Source: Stemphylium vesicarium
Lineage: Eukaryota > Ascomycota > Dothideomycetes > Pleosporales > Pleosporaceae
Length of the DNA stretch: 64,000 nucleotides
Assembly: GCA_004380135.1 (NCBI GenBank)
Contig: QXCR01000001.1
Span: forward strand, 558,001 to 622,000
Reading direction: 5' to 3'
In this document: positions 21,758 through 32,669 of the stretch, in pieces
Layout of the letters: every line of letters begins with the position of its first letter
Numbering within the stretch: position 1 is the first letter of the stretch
Program-made: the position numbers and the translations under genes
The notes under the pieces: model-generated
What the model saw: the letters and a program-made list of their open reading frames with translations, nothing else
What the model was told of the DNA's origin: nothing
Database searches by the model: none

Positions 21758-24694
21758 TTTTGCAGTCGCCCCAAGAATTATATTACGTGCAGAGGTGGAG
21801 GGTTATGGAAGCTGATTATTGAGAAGGCGGCGGTAGTTTGTTGTTGCCAGAAAGTTGAGCCTCTCTCACTTGGCGAACGCGTTCGGTGATTATGTAATTC
21901 CACTAGCCGCAAATTCCACGTGATAGCGCGCTTCGCCCTTCCAAGCTCGTGCTCAGCACTTGTACACTTCACTTCACTTCCTCACCAATGTCTCCATGTT
22001 GCAATATGTAGTTGTCCAGACACATTTCTCAGCCTCTCTTCGTTTGCTATTATTATACTTTTTGTTTCTTCACCATCCGCATTCAGTTACCCTCGACTTC
22101 ACAATAGCTGATGTCGCATCTTGAAAACATTGCGAACCAACCACACTTGCTAGGATACCTACTCCATAGAAGTCCACAGAGACCAGGTGCGTGAAAGCAT
22201 GGCTTTCATCCAGCCAAACCAGAATAGAAACGTAGACGCTTCCCAATCGCTCAATCTGTGGTCGATTGGTGTTTTGTGCCTTGGTATACCTAGGTAATTT
22301 GTTGGAACCCGTTTTCTTATCGGATATCTTCTCATTGTCCTAAGTCCAACAACTCTTCAAGATCAGAATTTGCGCACACCTTTCTTAGACTATACGTCGG
22401 ACCTGTGTCCGAGCGGCATGCCCCAATCCCCTTCCTACCTGTCCACCACTTTGCTCAGGGTCAACTAGCATCCCTGATCTGCACATGCACTTCAAGATAT
22501 GGCAGTCAGCACTGCCACTGCTGGTCTGAACTTTAAAGGCGGCCATACCCCGGAATGCAGTTTCCTTGACACCTGCGGATTCGAGGGATCGAATGCATAA
22601 ACTACTTTTATTACCCGGTGGGCATGGCATGCCCATCATCTGGTCACAAACCCCGCATGCCATCTGATCTGTTTGGTTGCAGTCGAACTTACTCTTTTGC
22701 TTCACTTGGCGCTGTCACATCGTGATCTGTTGAGATCAGCTAAAGCGGCGAACCTAAGCAGTTTGACTTCTCTCGTTACAAGCCCGTAGCGTTGAGTTCA
22801 GAATATCTAAGCCGACACTGACGTCTGTGGCAGTGCAGGGACATAAAAATTGTAGTCGAGTCGCGAATCTTTAGCCTGTCTTGGTTCTGTAGGTAAACCA
22901 TAGCGCCTGCCTCTACTCTTACGCCACTATGCCTAGGTCAGAGGTAAACAAGCAGTGCCTCTATGAGACTCCGTCATCTTCAGAAGATCGGTCGAGACAC
23001 CTGGCAAGGCCCTTGCCACAGTCGCGCCACATTCCGAGAATTCTAGCTACGTGTGGCTTAGTACACGGTGTGTCTGCGGTCGAGACCATGACTACCTTCA
23101 GTTCGGATTCGGTCACACCACGGACCGTCTCATCCATCACCAGCATGTTATCTTGGGTCGTGATCCTAGGGCTTGCAATCGGATCGCCACTGATGTATGT
23201 CGTGGCTGGTTACTCCCGCGAGCAAGCCGTCATAGCCGTCCGCCCCGAAAGCAGATTGGACCCTCTTCCTTTGCAACAGCCTCTTGCAGAGCTAGTCCCG
23301 TAATCACTCTCATGGAGTAATAGGGGAGTATTTTCGGTGCTCTTTTGCACCTTTTGCGTCTGGTATCACGTGCGTAGTCTGAGAGCATTCGACAAAATGG
23401 TGGCCCTGCAGTAGTTCATGAGCTATTTCGATCCGGCTTCCCTGAATTTGACCGGCGACCATCACACGTCACGGAAGGAGCCCCATTCCCTACGTTTTCT
23501 GGCCTTATTACGTGACAGTTTGAGAATGTGATCTCAAGCCCCATGTGGTGGGCTTCATCCAGACATTACAGGTCACATGTGGCTATGCACTAAGCATTCC
23601 AAGTTTTGTCCCCAATCTCTTTAGACTTCCCAGCTAAATGGTCGCATCAAAATTCGAGACCGCCGACAATCTTCCCTGATGGGCTAGACTACCGCGCCGT
23701 TGCACTTCAGGGATTGATCGACTGAGCCACTACTCAAGGCGGAGAGATCCGCGAGTCGAGTTCTAGATTACGCCCTTGGATCAACGGGTACTTGTGGTAC
23801 CTAAGTATCTTTACCATTTTCGGTATATGAAAAGAGAATTAATGGACCCTATGACTTGGCGATCATCTCAATCATGCTGTATTAAGGCAGCAGAGAGTTG
23901 GCTTCAGCCACAGGGCTTTCAACGAAGACGGTACATCTAGCTAAAGCTATTTTCAGCATAGGTGTGTAGGTCATTCTAAGATTGGCATCCCACCACTTGC
24001 AAATACCCGAATGTATTAGCTGAACCTCAAATCTTGCATCTGTTTGTAGGGCGTTGTTGAGATTGAAGCAATCTTGGAAGGTTTGCGTGCCGCACAACCG
24101 GGCGGCGCAATCAACACTACACCGTTCGGGTAACGTGCGGAAGGAGTTTGCTCCGGAGAACCGTCATAAAACAAAGCTAACACATTACAAGGCCCGCGCC
24201 GAGGCATTTACAGTACACATTCCAGTTGACAGACTCAGGGCCGTGTCCGGTGTAGGAACGGTGATCGAAACTACCTAGGTAGGTAAGCACTCCATTTCGA
24301 CCTCACGTCCATATATCGTTTTTCATTCGTAAGACTTTGTCTGCTCGGTATCTTGTCGGGCTTTGCAGAATTTGTATGTTCAAGATGTACGTGGATTAGA
24401 ACAATAATCTAGTCCATGATGCAGTGAAACGTCCTATCTAGTCCAAGACAGAGGCTTGAGGAAGTCGCAATCTCCTCCTGGGCAAGCGGTAGGCAATCCT
24501 GCCGGTCCTGTCGCACGCCCACTCTGATCAGTCACATGGACAGAAAATCAGCGCATACCCGAAATGAGCGATGGGATACTGATAAAAGCGCATTCGAAAG
24601 TGTGAGTAAAGCTCAATGTAGTGATGAGAAAGGCCATGTATGCATGACTCAGCATGCCCCTCCATGCGAGGCCGAGGTGGTGTGCACACACGAC
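21758..24694 (+). other. 2.9-kb gene-poor interval left of the transposon
   Basis: Upstream region of POB3 followed by sequence with no supported gene. A 124-codon frame at 22929-23303 contains one hydrophobic segment but no recognisable motif and is not called. The last 200 bases, up to the TA at 24695, were probably the original upstream region of the CoA-synthesis gene before the transposon inserted. Confidence 0.5.
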
Positions 24695-24696
24695 TA

Positions 24697-24740
24697 CCGT
24701 CTTGGCGCGCCCAATGCCCCAGGTCGCTCAACGCCCCACG
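24697..24740 (+). repeat. Left terminal inverted repeat, 44 bp
   Basis: Begins CCGTCTTGGCGCGCC and is the exact reverse complement of 27242-27285. Preceded by TA. Confidence 0.97.
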
Positions 24741-25106
24741 CAACCACGTCAGTATACCAGAAAAATGAGGCTGTAGAACCACAAAAAATCGTGATAATAT
24801 TGCGATATCTTAGTGTAGTAGTAATTAATATACTGCGAAGAGTTTCTGCTATTCAGAATATCTTTTAGGCTTCCGGATTGATTGCGTCTTAGTCTTTTGC
24901 GTTGGGGCAGCTATGGCAGCACTAGGAGCTTCTACACGAGCTGCACCAACACCAGCACGTTTCTGACGCTTTGTGGGAGCCCTATGGGCTTGTGAGGCCT
25001 TGAGATTACCCGTTTGGGATGTATAGCTTTTTGAGCGTCGCGAAGGGCTTTCAGACGCTCCTTTTCAGCCTCTTTTGGAGCCCGCTCCTTCTCCCGCACC
25101 TCCTTG

Positions 25107-25130
25107 AGCCTCTCTCTCTCTCTCTCTCTC
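25107..25130 (+). repeat. (TC)n microsatellite in the transposase tail
   Basis: About twelve TC units. On the minus strand it encodes alternating Arg/Glu, and the reading frame changes across it, consistent with slippage. Confidence 0.85.
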
Positions 25131-25595
25131 AACGCGCTTCTCCTCAACTAGCTGAAGCTTGTAGAGTCGGGCTTGCTCCTTCAGGTGAGCCATCTCAGCT
25201 TTCTGAGCTTGTGCTTGTTGTGCTTCTCGTTGTCGTTCCATCTCATCGTCTCGAGCTTGACGGCACTGCTTGGGAGACCAGAAGACAGCTCCTCCGTGGT
25301 ACTCCTGAGGTTTGCTGAGCTGGAGAGTAAAGCTCTTCTTTTTCCGTCTCTTTTTCACCAAAAGAGAGTCCCTGAGGCCCCTAATCTCTCCGCGGAGGAT
25401 ACTGTTTTGAGCTGAGATGTGGTGCAAACTTCGGCGAAGCTTCTTGACGTCCTTATCGCTTTGATCTTTCACTGTACGACGTATAATAGACTCAAGCTTG
25501 AGCCAGTCCTCTCCAGAAAGGCAAGAAGCAGAGCTTTCATCCGAATTAGATGCCTCCTTGTAATACTTCTTGAGTATAACGTCAGCGTTGGGTGG

Positions 25596-26073
25596 TTGGT
25601 TGGTTGGTTGGTATTCATTTTACGTCTAGCTGATGGGTATGAAGTCCACCATCTCGCCTCCCGAAGGGCATATACGACGTGCTAAGCTATGGAATTATAG
25701 TGCTGCTACACTACCTTAGAAAGCAATTCTTGCCTGCGCGGGTATTGCTACCATTTCAGAACCACAGCTCCCCTTCCAGTTAGGGAGGCTGAGCGATCTT
25801 TGTACATTAGGGTGATTTTGTTGCATTCTGAGGCGTCTATGTGCCGAGAGAGAGGTAGGTGGAGGAGGGGTAGAGAGGTAGAGAGGTAAGGAGGTAGGGA
25901 GTAGGTAATGCCGCAGCTATTGCGCTGGGCCTGGTTTCGCCAGGTGCTGCATTGCTTGCTACTGTTGTAGGGCTGCAGGAGCTAGCGGGGCAGATCTTAA
26001 TGTAGTACTGTGTGAGTTTGATAAAGGCTTCAAAGGCCTCTGCATCTCCAACTAGTGTTGCAGTGTATGCTAG
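25596..26073 (-). mobile_element. 478-bp nested insertion, retroposon-like
   Basis: Flanked by the 12-bp direct repeat AGCGTTGGGTGG (25584-25595 and 26074-26085). Read on the minus strand it ends in a (CCAA)n tail, shown on the plus strand as TTGG repeated four times at 25596-25611. Removing the insert and one repeat copy restores the transposase frame from IHPPNA into DVILKK. A target duplication plus a simple-sequence 3' tail is typical of a LINE fragment (5'-truncated) or a SINE. I cannot identify the family. It contains no complete coding sequence and I see no clear pol III A and B boxes. Confidence 0.8.
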
Positions 26074-27241
26074 AGCGTTGGGTGGGTGAATACCGGTAGC
26101 TTCAAAGGACCGTCTAATCGTTTGAGGCTTAAAAGCAGCACCCCAGGCACTCCAAAAGAGCGGGAAGAAGTCTCCCTTCGTCATTGGGAGCAGCCCCTGA
26201 CTCTTTTGAAGATACTTCGAAAGCTCAGCTGAATAAGCTTCAGAAAGGGGCTTGAACATCCCAACGTCAAGCGGTTGAAGCGTATGGATTGCGTGAGGTG
26301 GAAATACAGCCAACAGGATCTTGTTGTCGTCGCAATAATTGATAAAGTCCATAGTAAGATGGGATCCATGGCCGTCAAGGAGAAGTAATCGGTAGCCGGA
26401 ACGAGCTTGCCGTCTGGTCTCTCTCTCAAACACCTCCTTTAACCAAGCAAGCCCTATATCGTTGTTCGTCCAGCCTGATGGAGATGAGCTTACAAAGACT
26501 GAGTGCTTTTCACTGTCAATAGCGTCCACCCATGAGGATCGTAGAGCTCCAGCAGCTGACTGAAAGATGAGATGGACTCAAAGCTGTACCGTCTGCACAA
26601 ACGCAAGCTAGGACAGTTATCCACTGAGTATTGCCATCTTGAAGAGCTGCTTTAACCCCTTTTTGATTATACAACACCTTATCGAACACGCGTTTTGAGC
26701 GTCCAAGTGTCCTAATTTGAAGCCCTTTTCATCCATATTGAAGATGTGAGTGGGCTGCACCTCGTATTCCTTTATCTTGTCGTGTAACAGCTCGAAGTGC
26801 AAGCTGCACTTAGCCCCTGAATCAGCTTTGTGACGCTTGCGATCCATCCCTGTCTGCCAGCGTGATATGAGATGGGAGGAGTTACTGTTTAAGAAGCGTG
26901 TAACCCAGCTTTCTGAGACGTCTTTTCCTGCCAAAGATGAAGTAAAGTTGCGTATCATTGTCCTCGTAGGTGGCAAACGTAGCTCAGTAATCCCTTTGAT
27001 GTACTGTATAAGCTCTGTCTCGTGTCGTGGGTGGAGGGAACGATGCGAGGTCCCTTTTGGCTGAGATCGCCCTTGGTGCCTTCGAGCGAGCATACTGTAC
27101 TCAACACCGAACATTTTTGCGACTTGGCGGTACGAGAAATTATCTCCAGCTTCGCGCGATTCCAAAAATTCAATCTCTTCTTAAATCAGATCCATATTGG
27201 TGGATTTATGTCGCGTTTTGAGTAGAGGTTGTTGTGTTGTT

Positions 27242-27285
27242 CGTGGGGCGTTGAGCGACCTGGGGCATTGGGCGCGCCAAGACGG
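27242..27285 (-). repeat. Right terminal inverted repeat, 44 bp
   Basis: Ends GGCGCGCCAAGACGG and is followed by TA at 27286. Exact reverse complement of the left repeat. It lies 76 bp upstream of the start codon at 27362. Confidence 0.97.
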
Positions 27286-27361
27286 TAGTAAGCTCGGAGC
27301 TACCCCACCATCCGTAGTATCAGTCCCCTCGAAGCACCCCCAACAGCTTCACTGTGCCATC

Positions 27362-28507
27362 ATGACGGATTCGAGCGCACAACAGGCTGAAAGCCATTAC
27401 TTCGCCAATGAGCCCCCGCCGAAAGACTTCAAGACAAATACAACCCTTGCAAGAGAGTTCATCACGCGCCATGCCGACGAGGGTCGTCGTGTCGTGCTGG
27501 TGACTTCGGGCGGCACCACAGTGCCATTAGAACAGCAGACGGTACGCTACATCGACAACTTCTCTGCTGGCACGCGCGGAGCCACCAGCGCCGAGTACTT
27601 TCTACAGAACGGATACGCAGTCATCTTCCTGCACCGGCAATTTTCGCTTTTGCCCTATTCGAGGCACTACTCACATAACACGCGTTCCTTCCTGGACTAT
27701 ATGAAGGAGGAGAATGGCCAGGTGGTGGTGGACCAGCAACACCAAGATCAGATGTTACGGGTTCTGCGACAGTATACCGAGGTCAAGCGCGAAAACAAGT
27801 TATTGATTCTGTCCTACGTGACCATTACCGAGTACCTGTGGAACTTGCGCGAGGTTGCGCAGCTCATGCGCCCACTCGGACCGAAAGCCATGTTCTACCT
27901 GGCCGCTGCCGTGTCCGACTTCTTTGTGCCCCAAGACCGCATGGTTGAACATAAGATACAGTCGAATGAAGAGTTCCATCCAGGCGCGGTTGGTGTCACT
28001 GGAGGCCACGCGAAACCTCCAGCAGCACGCACCGAAGGCAAAAGCCTCATCATCGATCTTGAGCCAGTCCCCAAGTTTCTGAAGCAACTCGTCGATGGCT
28101 GGGCCCCCGATGCAATGATTGTGAGCTTCAAGCTCGAGACCGATCCTTCGCTACTAGTCACAAAGGCCAAGTACGCACTGAACAAGTACTCCCACCACCT
28201 CGTCATCGGAAACTTGCTTCTCACTCGGAAATGGGAGGTCGTTTTTGTGTCAGTGCTCGAAGGCGAGAAGTGGATAAGAGTACCCACCAGCCGCAGGACA
28301 AAGAGCTTGTCTGGCCGGCCATCGCTGGTGGGATCTGCCGATCAGCTGGCAAAGAAGGATGTGGAGGCAGGCGGTTCAATTGCTACTGAGCGAGGAATAC
28401 CGCAGGGCGAGCCGTCTATGGAAATTGAGTCTCTGATCATCCCTGAGATTGAGTCGATGCATGGCAAACTCATAGAACAAGCCCAAGCAAGAGCTAAAGC
28501 TTCTTAG
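27362..28507 (+). CDS. CAB2: Phosphopantothenate-cysteine ligase (CAB2/PPCS)
   Basis: Catalyses ATP- or CTP-dependent joining of 4'-phosphopantothenate to cysteine, the second step from pantothenate to coenzyme A, in the cytosol. An intronless frame of 381 codons, close to the family size (yeast Cab2 is about 365 aa). Recognisable segments are VVLVTSGGTTVPLE and VRYIDNFSAGTRG near the N-terminus (nucleotide-binding fold of the DFP/CoaB superfamily), YLAAAVSDF in the middle and YSHHLVIGNLL near the C-terminus. The open frame continues upstream into the transposon's terminal repeat, but ATG 27362 is the first in-frame methionine. The upstream flank therefore consists of only 76 bp before transposon sequence begins. 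The 3' end converges with the MFS gene, 147 bp away. Confidence 0.93.
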   Translation: MTDSSAQQAESHYFANEPPPKDFKTNTTLAREFITRHADEGRRVVLVTSGGTTVPLEQQTVRYIDNFSAGTRGATSAEYFLQNGYAVIFLHRQFSLLPYSRHYSHNTRSFLDYMKEENGQVVVDQQHQDQMLRVLRQYTEVKRENKLLILSYVTITEYLWNLREVAQLMRPLGPKAMFYLAAAVSDFFVPQDRMVEHKIQSNEEFHPGAVGVTGGHAKPPAARTEGKSLIIDLEPVPKFLKQLVDGWAPDAMIVSFKLETDPSLLVTKAKYALNKYSHHLVIGNLLLTRKWEVVFVSVLEGEKWIRVPTSRRTKSLSGRPSLVGSADQLAKKDVEAGGSIATERGIPQGEPSMEIESLIIPEIESMHGKLIEQAQARAKAS

Positions 28508-28654
28508 CAATGACACGCACCAACTTTAGAAAGCCAATTGACTCCGGTCTCAGTCTCTACGCTATTCAATTAAACACGGTTCGGATACGGTATCGCTTCG
28601 TACACGTGTGCGTCAAGCATCTCGTATACACATTACATCTGCATAGCCAAGCTA

Positions 28655-30466
28655 TCACTCCAGGATCACTCTCCACTGTGCGGCGGCATGCCGTGCGCTC
28701 GCGCCATACCTTATCAGCAGCACTGCCCCGATGGCGACGATCCCAGCAAATACGCCTGCCATGGTACCAAACGCATTCACATAGCCAGCGTCCTCAACCC
28801 AAGGTACCACACCATACAGGAAGCCGAAAGCAACAATATTCTTCAATCCATTCACGAGCAAGAGGACGTCGGAGTTGACGGGTAACGCGCAGTCACTGAC
28901 ATACGCCGAGGTAATCGTGGGAAGGGCAGTCAGCGAGACCGATATCATGCCGTAGCCAAAGAACAAGGACAGCCATGATAGTGCATTTTGCATGCCATAC
29001 CCAAACAAGACGCAGCCAGCCGTAGTAAGCACGAGCGGGATGGCCACCAGATTCAGTCTGCTTTCGGGTTCATAAATGCCAAGGTACTTCTTCGTGCGCC
29101 ACCTGCACCACATGTCGACGAGATTACCTAGATTCTGTTAGCATGTTTGTCCTACACCAGGCAATATTGTGGCTTTCTTACCTCCGGCCCAGGCTCCAAT
29201 TATGTTGCCCAGTATACCCGGGATATTGATGAGGCCGTTGAGTTGCGGGCTCCAGTTGTAAGGCGGTGCTTGCAAAACGAAAGGGTTGAGGATGTTGACT
29301 GCGACTGTGAGTACCAAGGAGATGGAATAGCAGAGGAATGCATAGATGACTGCTGGGTATATAATCATCGGAAATGGTCTGTCCGATGTCAGTGATACGC
29401 GCAATAAGGTTCATTAGCTAGTACTCACCGAATGAACATCTTGGCCAGATTGGTTCTCGACACGCCTGACCAAAGACTGAGCTCCTGACTCCACGTCTTG
29501 TTTGGCACTTGTCTCAACGCTCTTCCACTGGAGACTCGCTGCAGGAATTTCTCGTCGGCCATGACGATTTTGTCGTTTGATGGGCATATGGCAACACCAA
29601 CTCGATCAACTTCTTCTCGATTGTATCCGGTTTCTGGAACTAACAGGAAGATTGTGACGAAGTTCAGTCCGGTAAGAATGACGGCGATCCATTTATGCCA
29701 TCGCCATGAGAGGTTTGTGACGATGAAGCCGCAGATTAGCGGGCCGAGAGTGTTTCCACCGGCTACGGCGTTCATATAAAAACCCATCTTGCCACCTCGC
29801 TCATGCAAGAAGTACAAATCCTGGGAGTATGGGCGTCAGCATTCAACTCGGAACTACCCCAACGACATCCGGAAAAGGGCTCGAAGAGACGCAATAACTC
29901 ACATTGACAATAGCCGCACCCAAAGCCTCCGTTGAAGATCCTGCAAACGCAGCAACAACGTTGCTCCATAACAGACTCTCGAATGAGGTCGCTAAAGCGC
30001 CCCATACATAACAGGTACATAGCAATGCGCTTGCTAAAACGAAAACCGGCCTCTTGCCGAAGTAATTGGCGATTGGTACCCAGAAGAAATTGAAAGCACC
30101 GAGGACCAGTATTGGGTAGAGGAGCAAGTGGGAGGTTTCCTCCATCGTCTTGTCGAACTCAATCGACAGCACGAAGAAAGCTGGCGCCAGGCCACCGATA
30201 GCGAAATTGGTGAGGAAGGTGAAGGCACAGATCGAACCAAATGCGATATGCTTCTTCCATTGTGGCCAGCGAAGAGGATCATTGGGGTCAGTTGGAGAAG
30301 GTCGTGGGCACAAAACTATCTCCGTCGAAGTTTCATCGCCATTGGCTATTAGAAATGGTCAGCTTCTGAACCAAGGTGGTACAGCGATCAAAATGGGCAA
30401 CTCACGTTGCTGCAACACCACTGTGCCATCCGTCTGATCCAACTCTCTCAAACATGTGAATCGCAT
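28655..30466 (-). CDS. MFS transporter, drug:H+ antiporter DHA1-like
   Basis: Polytopic plasma-membrane transporter. Proposed exons are 30466-30406, 30345-29903, 29820-29429, 29378-29182 and 29127-28655, giving about 521 aa with roughly 12 hydrophobic segments. After splicing the N-terminus reads through DGTVVLQQ into CPRPSPTDPNDPLRWPQWKK, the typical cytosolic lead-in of fungal DHA1-type carriers (PRPS..DPNDPLNW). A large hydrophilic loop lies in the middle (NREEVDRVGVA to QELSLWSG), as expected between the two six-helix halves. Every exon join keeps the frame. Introns are 49-82 nt. The substrate is unknown, and the neighbouring CoA-synthesis gene gives no clue to it. The first exon could be preceded by another short exon. 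Confidence 0.88.
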
Positions 30467-32669
30467 GTTTGCGAAGCTGGTGCTGTCGCACTCCAAGGTT
30501 TAATTAGGGTAAGAGACGGATACCCAGGACCAAAACCAAGAACTCGCGTCGCTATCGTTCTTTGTGTTCTCTGCTGCCGGCGACATAGAAAATAAGTTGA
30601 GGCAAACAAACATGTTAACCCGAGGTCCGATGCAAGGCTATGTATGTTACGACTTGATTGAATCAGCGCCGCGGGGTTTCTACGATACTAACATCTATCG
30701 CGTAGCGGGAGCTTATTGAATTCATATCTAGATGCTTGGTAGCTTTGTTTTCTTCCCTTCGGGTTGGCTGGTCGTGGCTTACGGGGGTCGCAGGTGTAGG
30801 GCGCATGAGTGCCGGAGCGTGCGGGGCCGGTCGCCATACCGTGCGTGCTCCTCTTCGATCGACAGCTAGTTGAAGGTCCTGGGCGTCAATGGTTGATGCT
30901 TCCACGGTTTGCAGCGGCAAAGGAAATTCAGGATCAATGCCGAACTCTAAGGGGGCAGGATGGGATTCTGGAAGGGGGTTTGCCGGCTGTTATGCCTACT
31001 GCATAGACCTCTCAACGTCCGTGGGGTCTTGTTAACAATGGCGACACCGAAAGTTGCGCATGCCCTCTCGTCGAATTTTCGACTGCCATCATGCTATCTG
31101 TGCTTGGGAAACGATTTTTTCCAGATCGTGATCTGTCACGGTGGGAGTTGCAAGGCTTCTTTTTTTGAAGACCGCGAGAGGAGAATCACTGTCTTCGCCA
31201 TCAACGAGTCGGCTCTGCGAGATGATACGAGAGCATCATTATCACTCATGTCAGTGGGAGATGCGCCACGAATCGAACACTTATCGATAGCTTTGATGGT
31301 CGTCCCAAACTCCTTTATCGCATCATTGCGCCATCCCGTGTTGTCTCGCTAGTCGCCGCCAAGTCTACCAGCGTCCGCCGCGGAACGTATTCGCTGCAAA
31401 CATCAACTTCCTTTCCATAACCCCCGACTGGCTTACCTTATAGCGGAGCCACTACAGAAAGTCCCCATCTAACATCTACGTTGTCACCACTCAACAGTCG
31501 CCCGACTTCGGGAGAGATCATCCCGCGGCTTGTGCTCGGACGTCTCACGACGCACATCTGGATAGCTGCCCACGGCGAATCCCGTGCTACGACCTCGGGT
31601 GCGATCCTGGACACTGCACCTACCTGGCGAAGTATGAACGGCGATCAAGCAGCTCCATCACTATGGCAATTCGTCATGTATTCCCGTTGCTGATGTTTGC
31701 GTGCCTTTGTTGTCCAGATTTGGAGGGCGCGATACCTCGTCTTTGCTTTGCACCTCGTCCATGCGTGTGGCAGTGCGACTACTCGCCATCGAACTGCAGG
31801 CGTTTCGTAATTCTCCCTGAAGACGCAACACACATCCCATGCAATTTGTTGTTTTTTGTCCCTGGCGACTGGAGAACGGCCTTGCGACAGATTGGAAGTT
31901 ACACTGCAATCATGCTGTACCACGATTGAGACCCAATGCGATACCTCAGGTCTCCTACGCTCACAACACTAATGGGTTTGCAACCAACAACGGCTTTCCC
32001 GCTAACTAGGTTGAGCGATCTACTGCACTTGTTCCGATTCCCCATGTTGTCCGGCAAGATGATCACCAGAGGCATCGACGCATGCTGCAAAGCATGCTGC
32101 ATGTACGAGCATATCTCTAGAGATATTAGAGCGTTCCTCGGCAGATGCCATGGGGCGATATGCATGTTGACAAGACAGTGCTCCCTTGCATTGCTTCTTC
32201 TCGCCCATGAGCCCCTGCTATGCTGGGTCACAGATGACGCCTTGCGTTCCGTTGCGTGGCGCCTATTGGACCTAGCACATCGCATCTTACCTCGAGCGAC
32301 CAAAGACACCCCGAGATCTCACTGCCGCTGCATGCTCATCGGACCAAGATCAATAGAGCACAGCGCTGTCTAATCCGGGGACGCGGCACAAGGTAACGCC
32401 CTTTTGACGCTTGACTCTAGTCCATCCCAAAATTTCTTTACCCCCGCCAGTGGCTGATGTTGGCAGCTTGTTTTGGTCCAAATATCATACTTGATAAACC
32501 AAGTGTCTCACCCTTTGGTTCCGACACGTTGGACTTGTGCAAGTATATATCGTGTGCAGAGCAGAAACCCTTATCAAGGCCTTCTCACACTGATAGTGCG
32601 CCGCCCACCTTCTTCGCCTCGTCGTCGACCACCATCGCGCTTTCCTCCGGTGTTTACTAATCTTCGAAA
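30467..32669 (+). other. 2.2-kb divergent intergenic region
   Basis: Separates the starts of the MFS gene and the gene at 32670. Several open frames of 60-145 codons overlap on both strands, but none has recognisable motifs or plausible splice joins. No gene is called. Confidence 0.5.

Larger units (their letters stand above)
24932..27195 (-). pseudogene. Broken Fot1/pogo-like DDE transposase
   Basis: The intended start is ATG at 27195. The fifth codon is TAA (27183-27181) where family members usually have an amino acid codon. Downstream are a pipsqueak-type helix-turn-helix (SYRQVAKMFGVEYSML), a CENP-B-like DNA-binding region ending in GMDRKRHK, and the catalytic triad segments NMDEKGF, LLLDGHGSH and LQPLDVGMF. 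The frame shifts near 26700-26715 and again near 26570-26580. A 478-bp insertion interrupts it after the codons for TGIHPPNA, and the GA-microsatellite at about 25107-25130 shifts the frame in the coiled C-terminal tail. At least one nonsense codon, three frame changes and an insertion mean that no active transposase can be made. Confidence 0.9.
24697..27285 (-). mobile_element. Fot1/pogo-class DNA transposon, inactive, with nested insertion
   Basis: A 2589-bp element bounded by perfect 44-bp terminal inverted repeats (24697-24740 and 27242-27285) and flanked on both sides by TA (24695-24696 and 27286-27287), the target duplication of the Tc1/mariner/pogo superfamily. Fot1 of Fusarium also has 44-bp terminal repeats. 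The internal sequence encodes, on the minus strand, a degraded DDE_1 transposase. A 478-bp segment flanked by a 12-bp direct repeat sits inside it. Without that insertion and one repeat copy the element would be about 2.1 kb, close to the normal size of Fot1 relatives. The identical termini suggest fairly recent movement or mobilisation in trans, although the gene itself is broken. Confidence 0.93.

Noticed and set aside
22929..23303. 124-codon open frame with one hydrophobic segment
   Set aside because: No signal, domain, splice or codon evidence separates it from chance in a 2.9-kb gene-poor stretch.
23675..23770. Second tRNA-like stretch (minus strand GTGGCTCAGTCGATC)
   Set aside because: Resembles a D-arm only. 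No B box and no cloverleaf can be drawn by eye.
16659..30466. Possible secondary-metabolite cluster (regulator, MFS transporter, nearby P450)
   Set aside because: No polyketide synthase, non-ribosomal peptide synthetase, terpene cyclase or other backbone enzyme is in the window, and housekeeping genes (POB3, CAB2) lie between the candidates.
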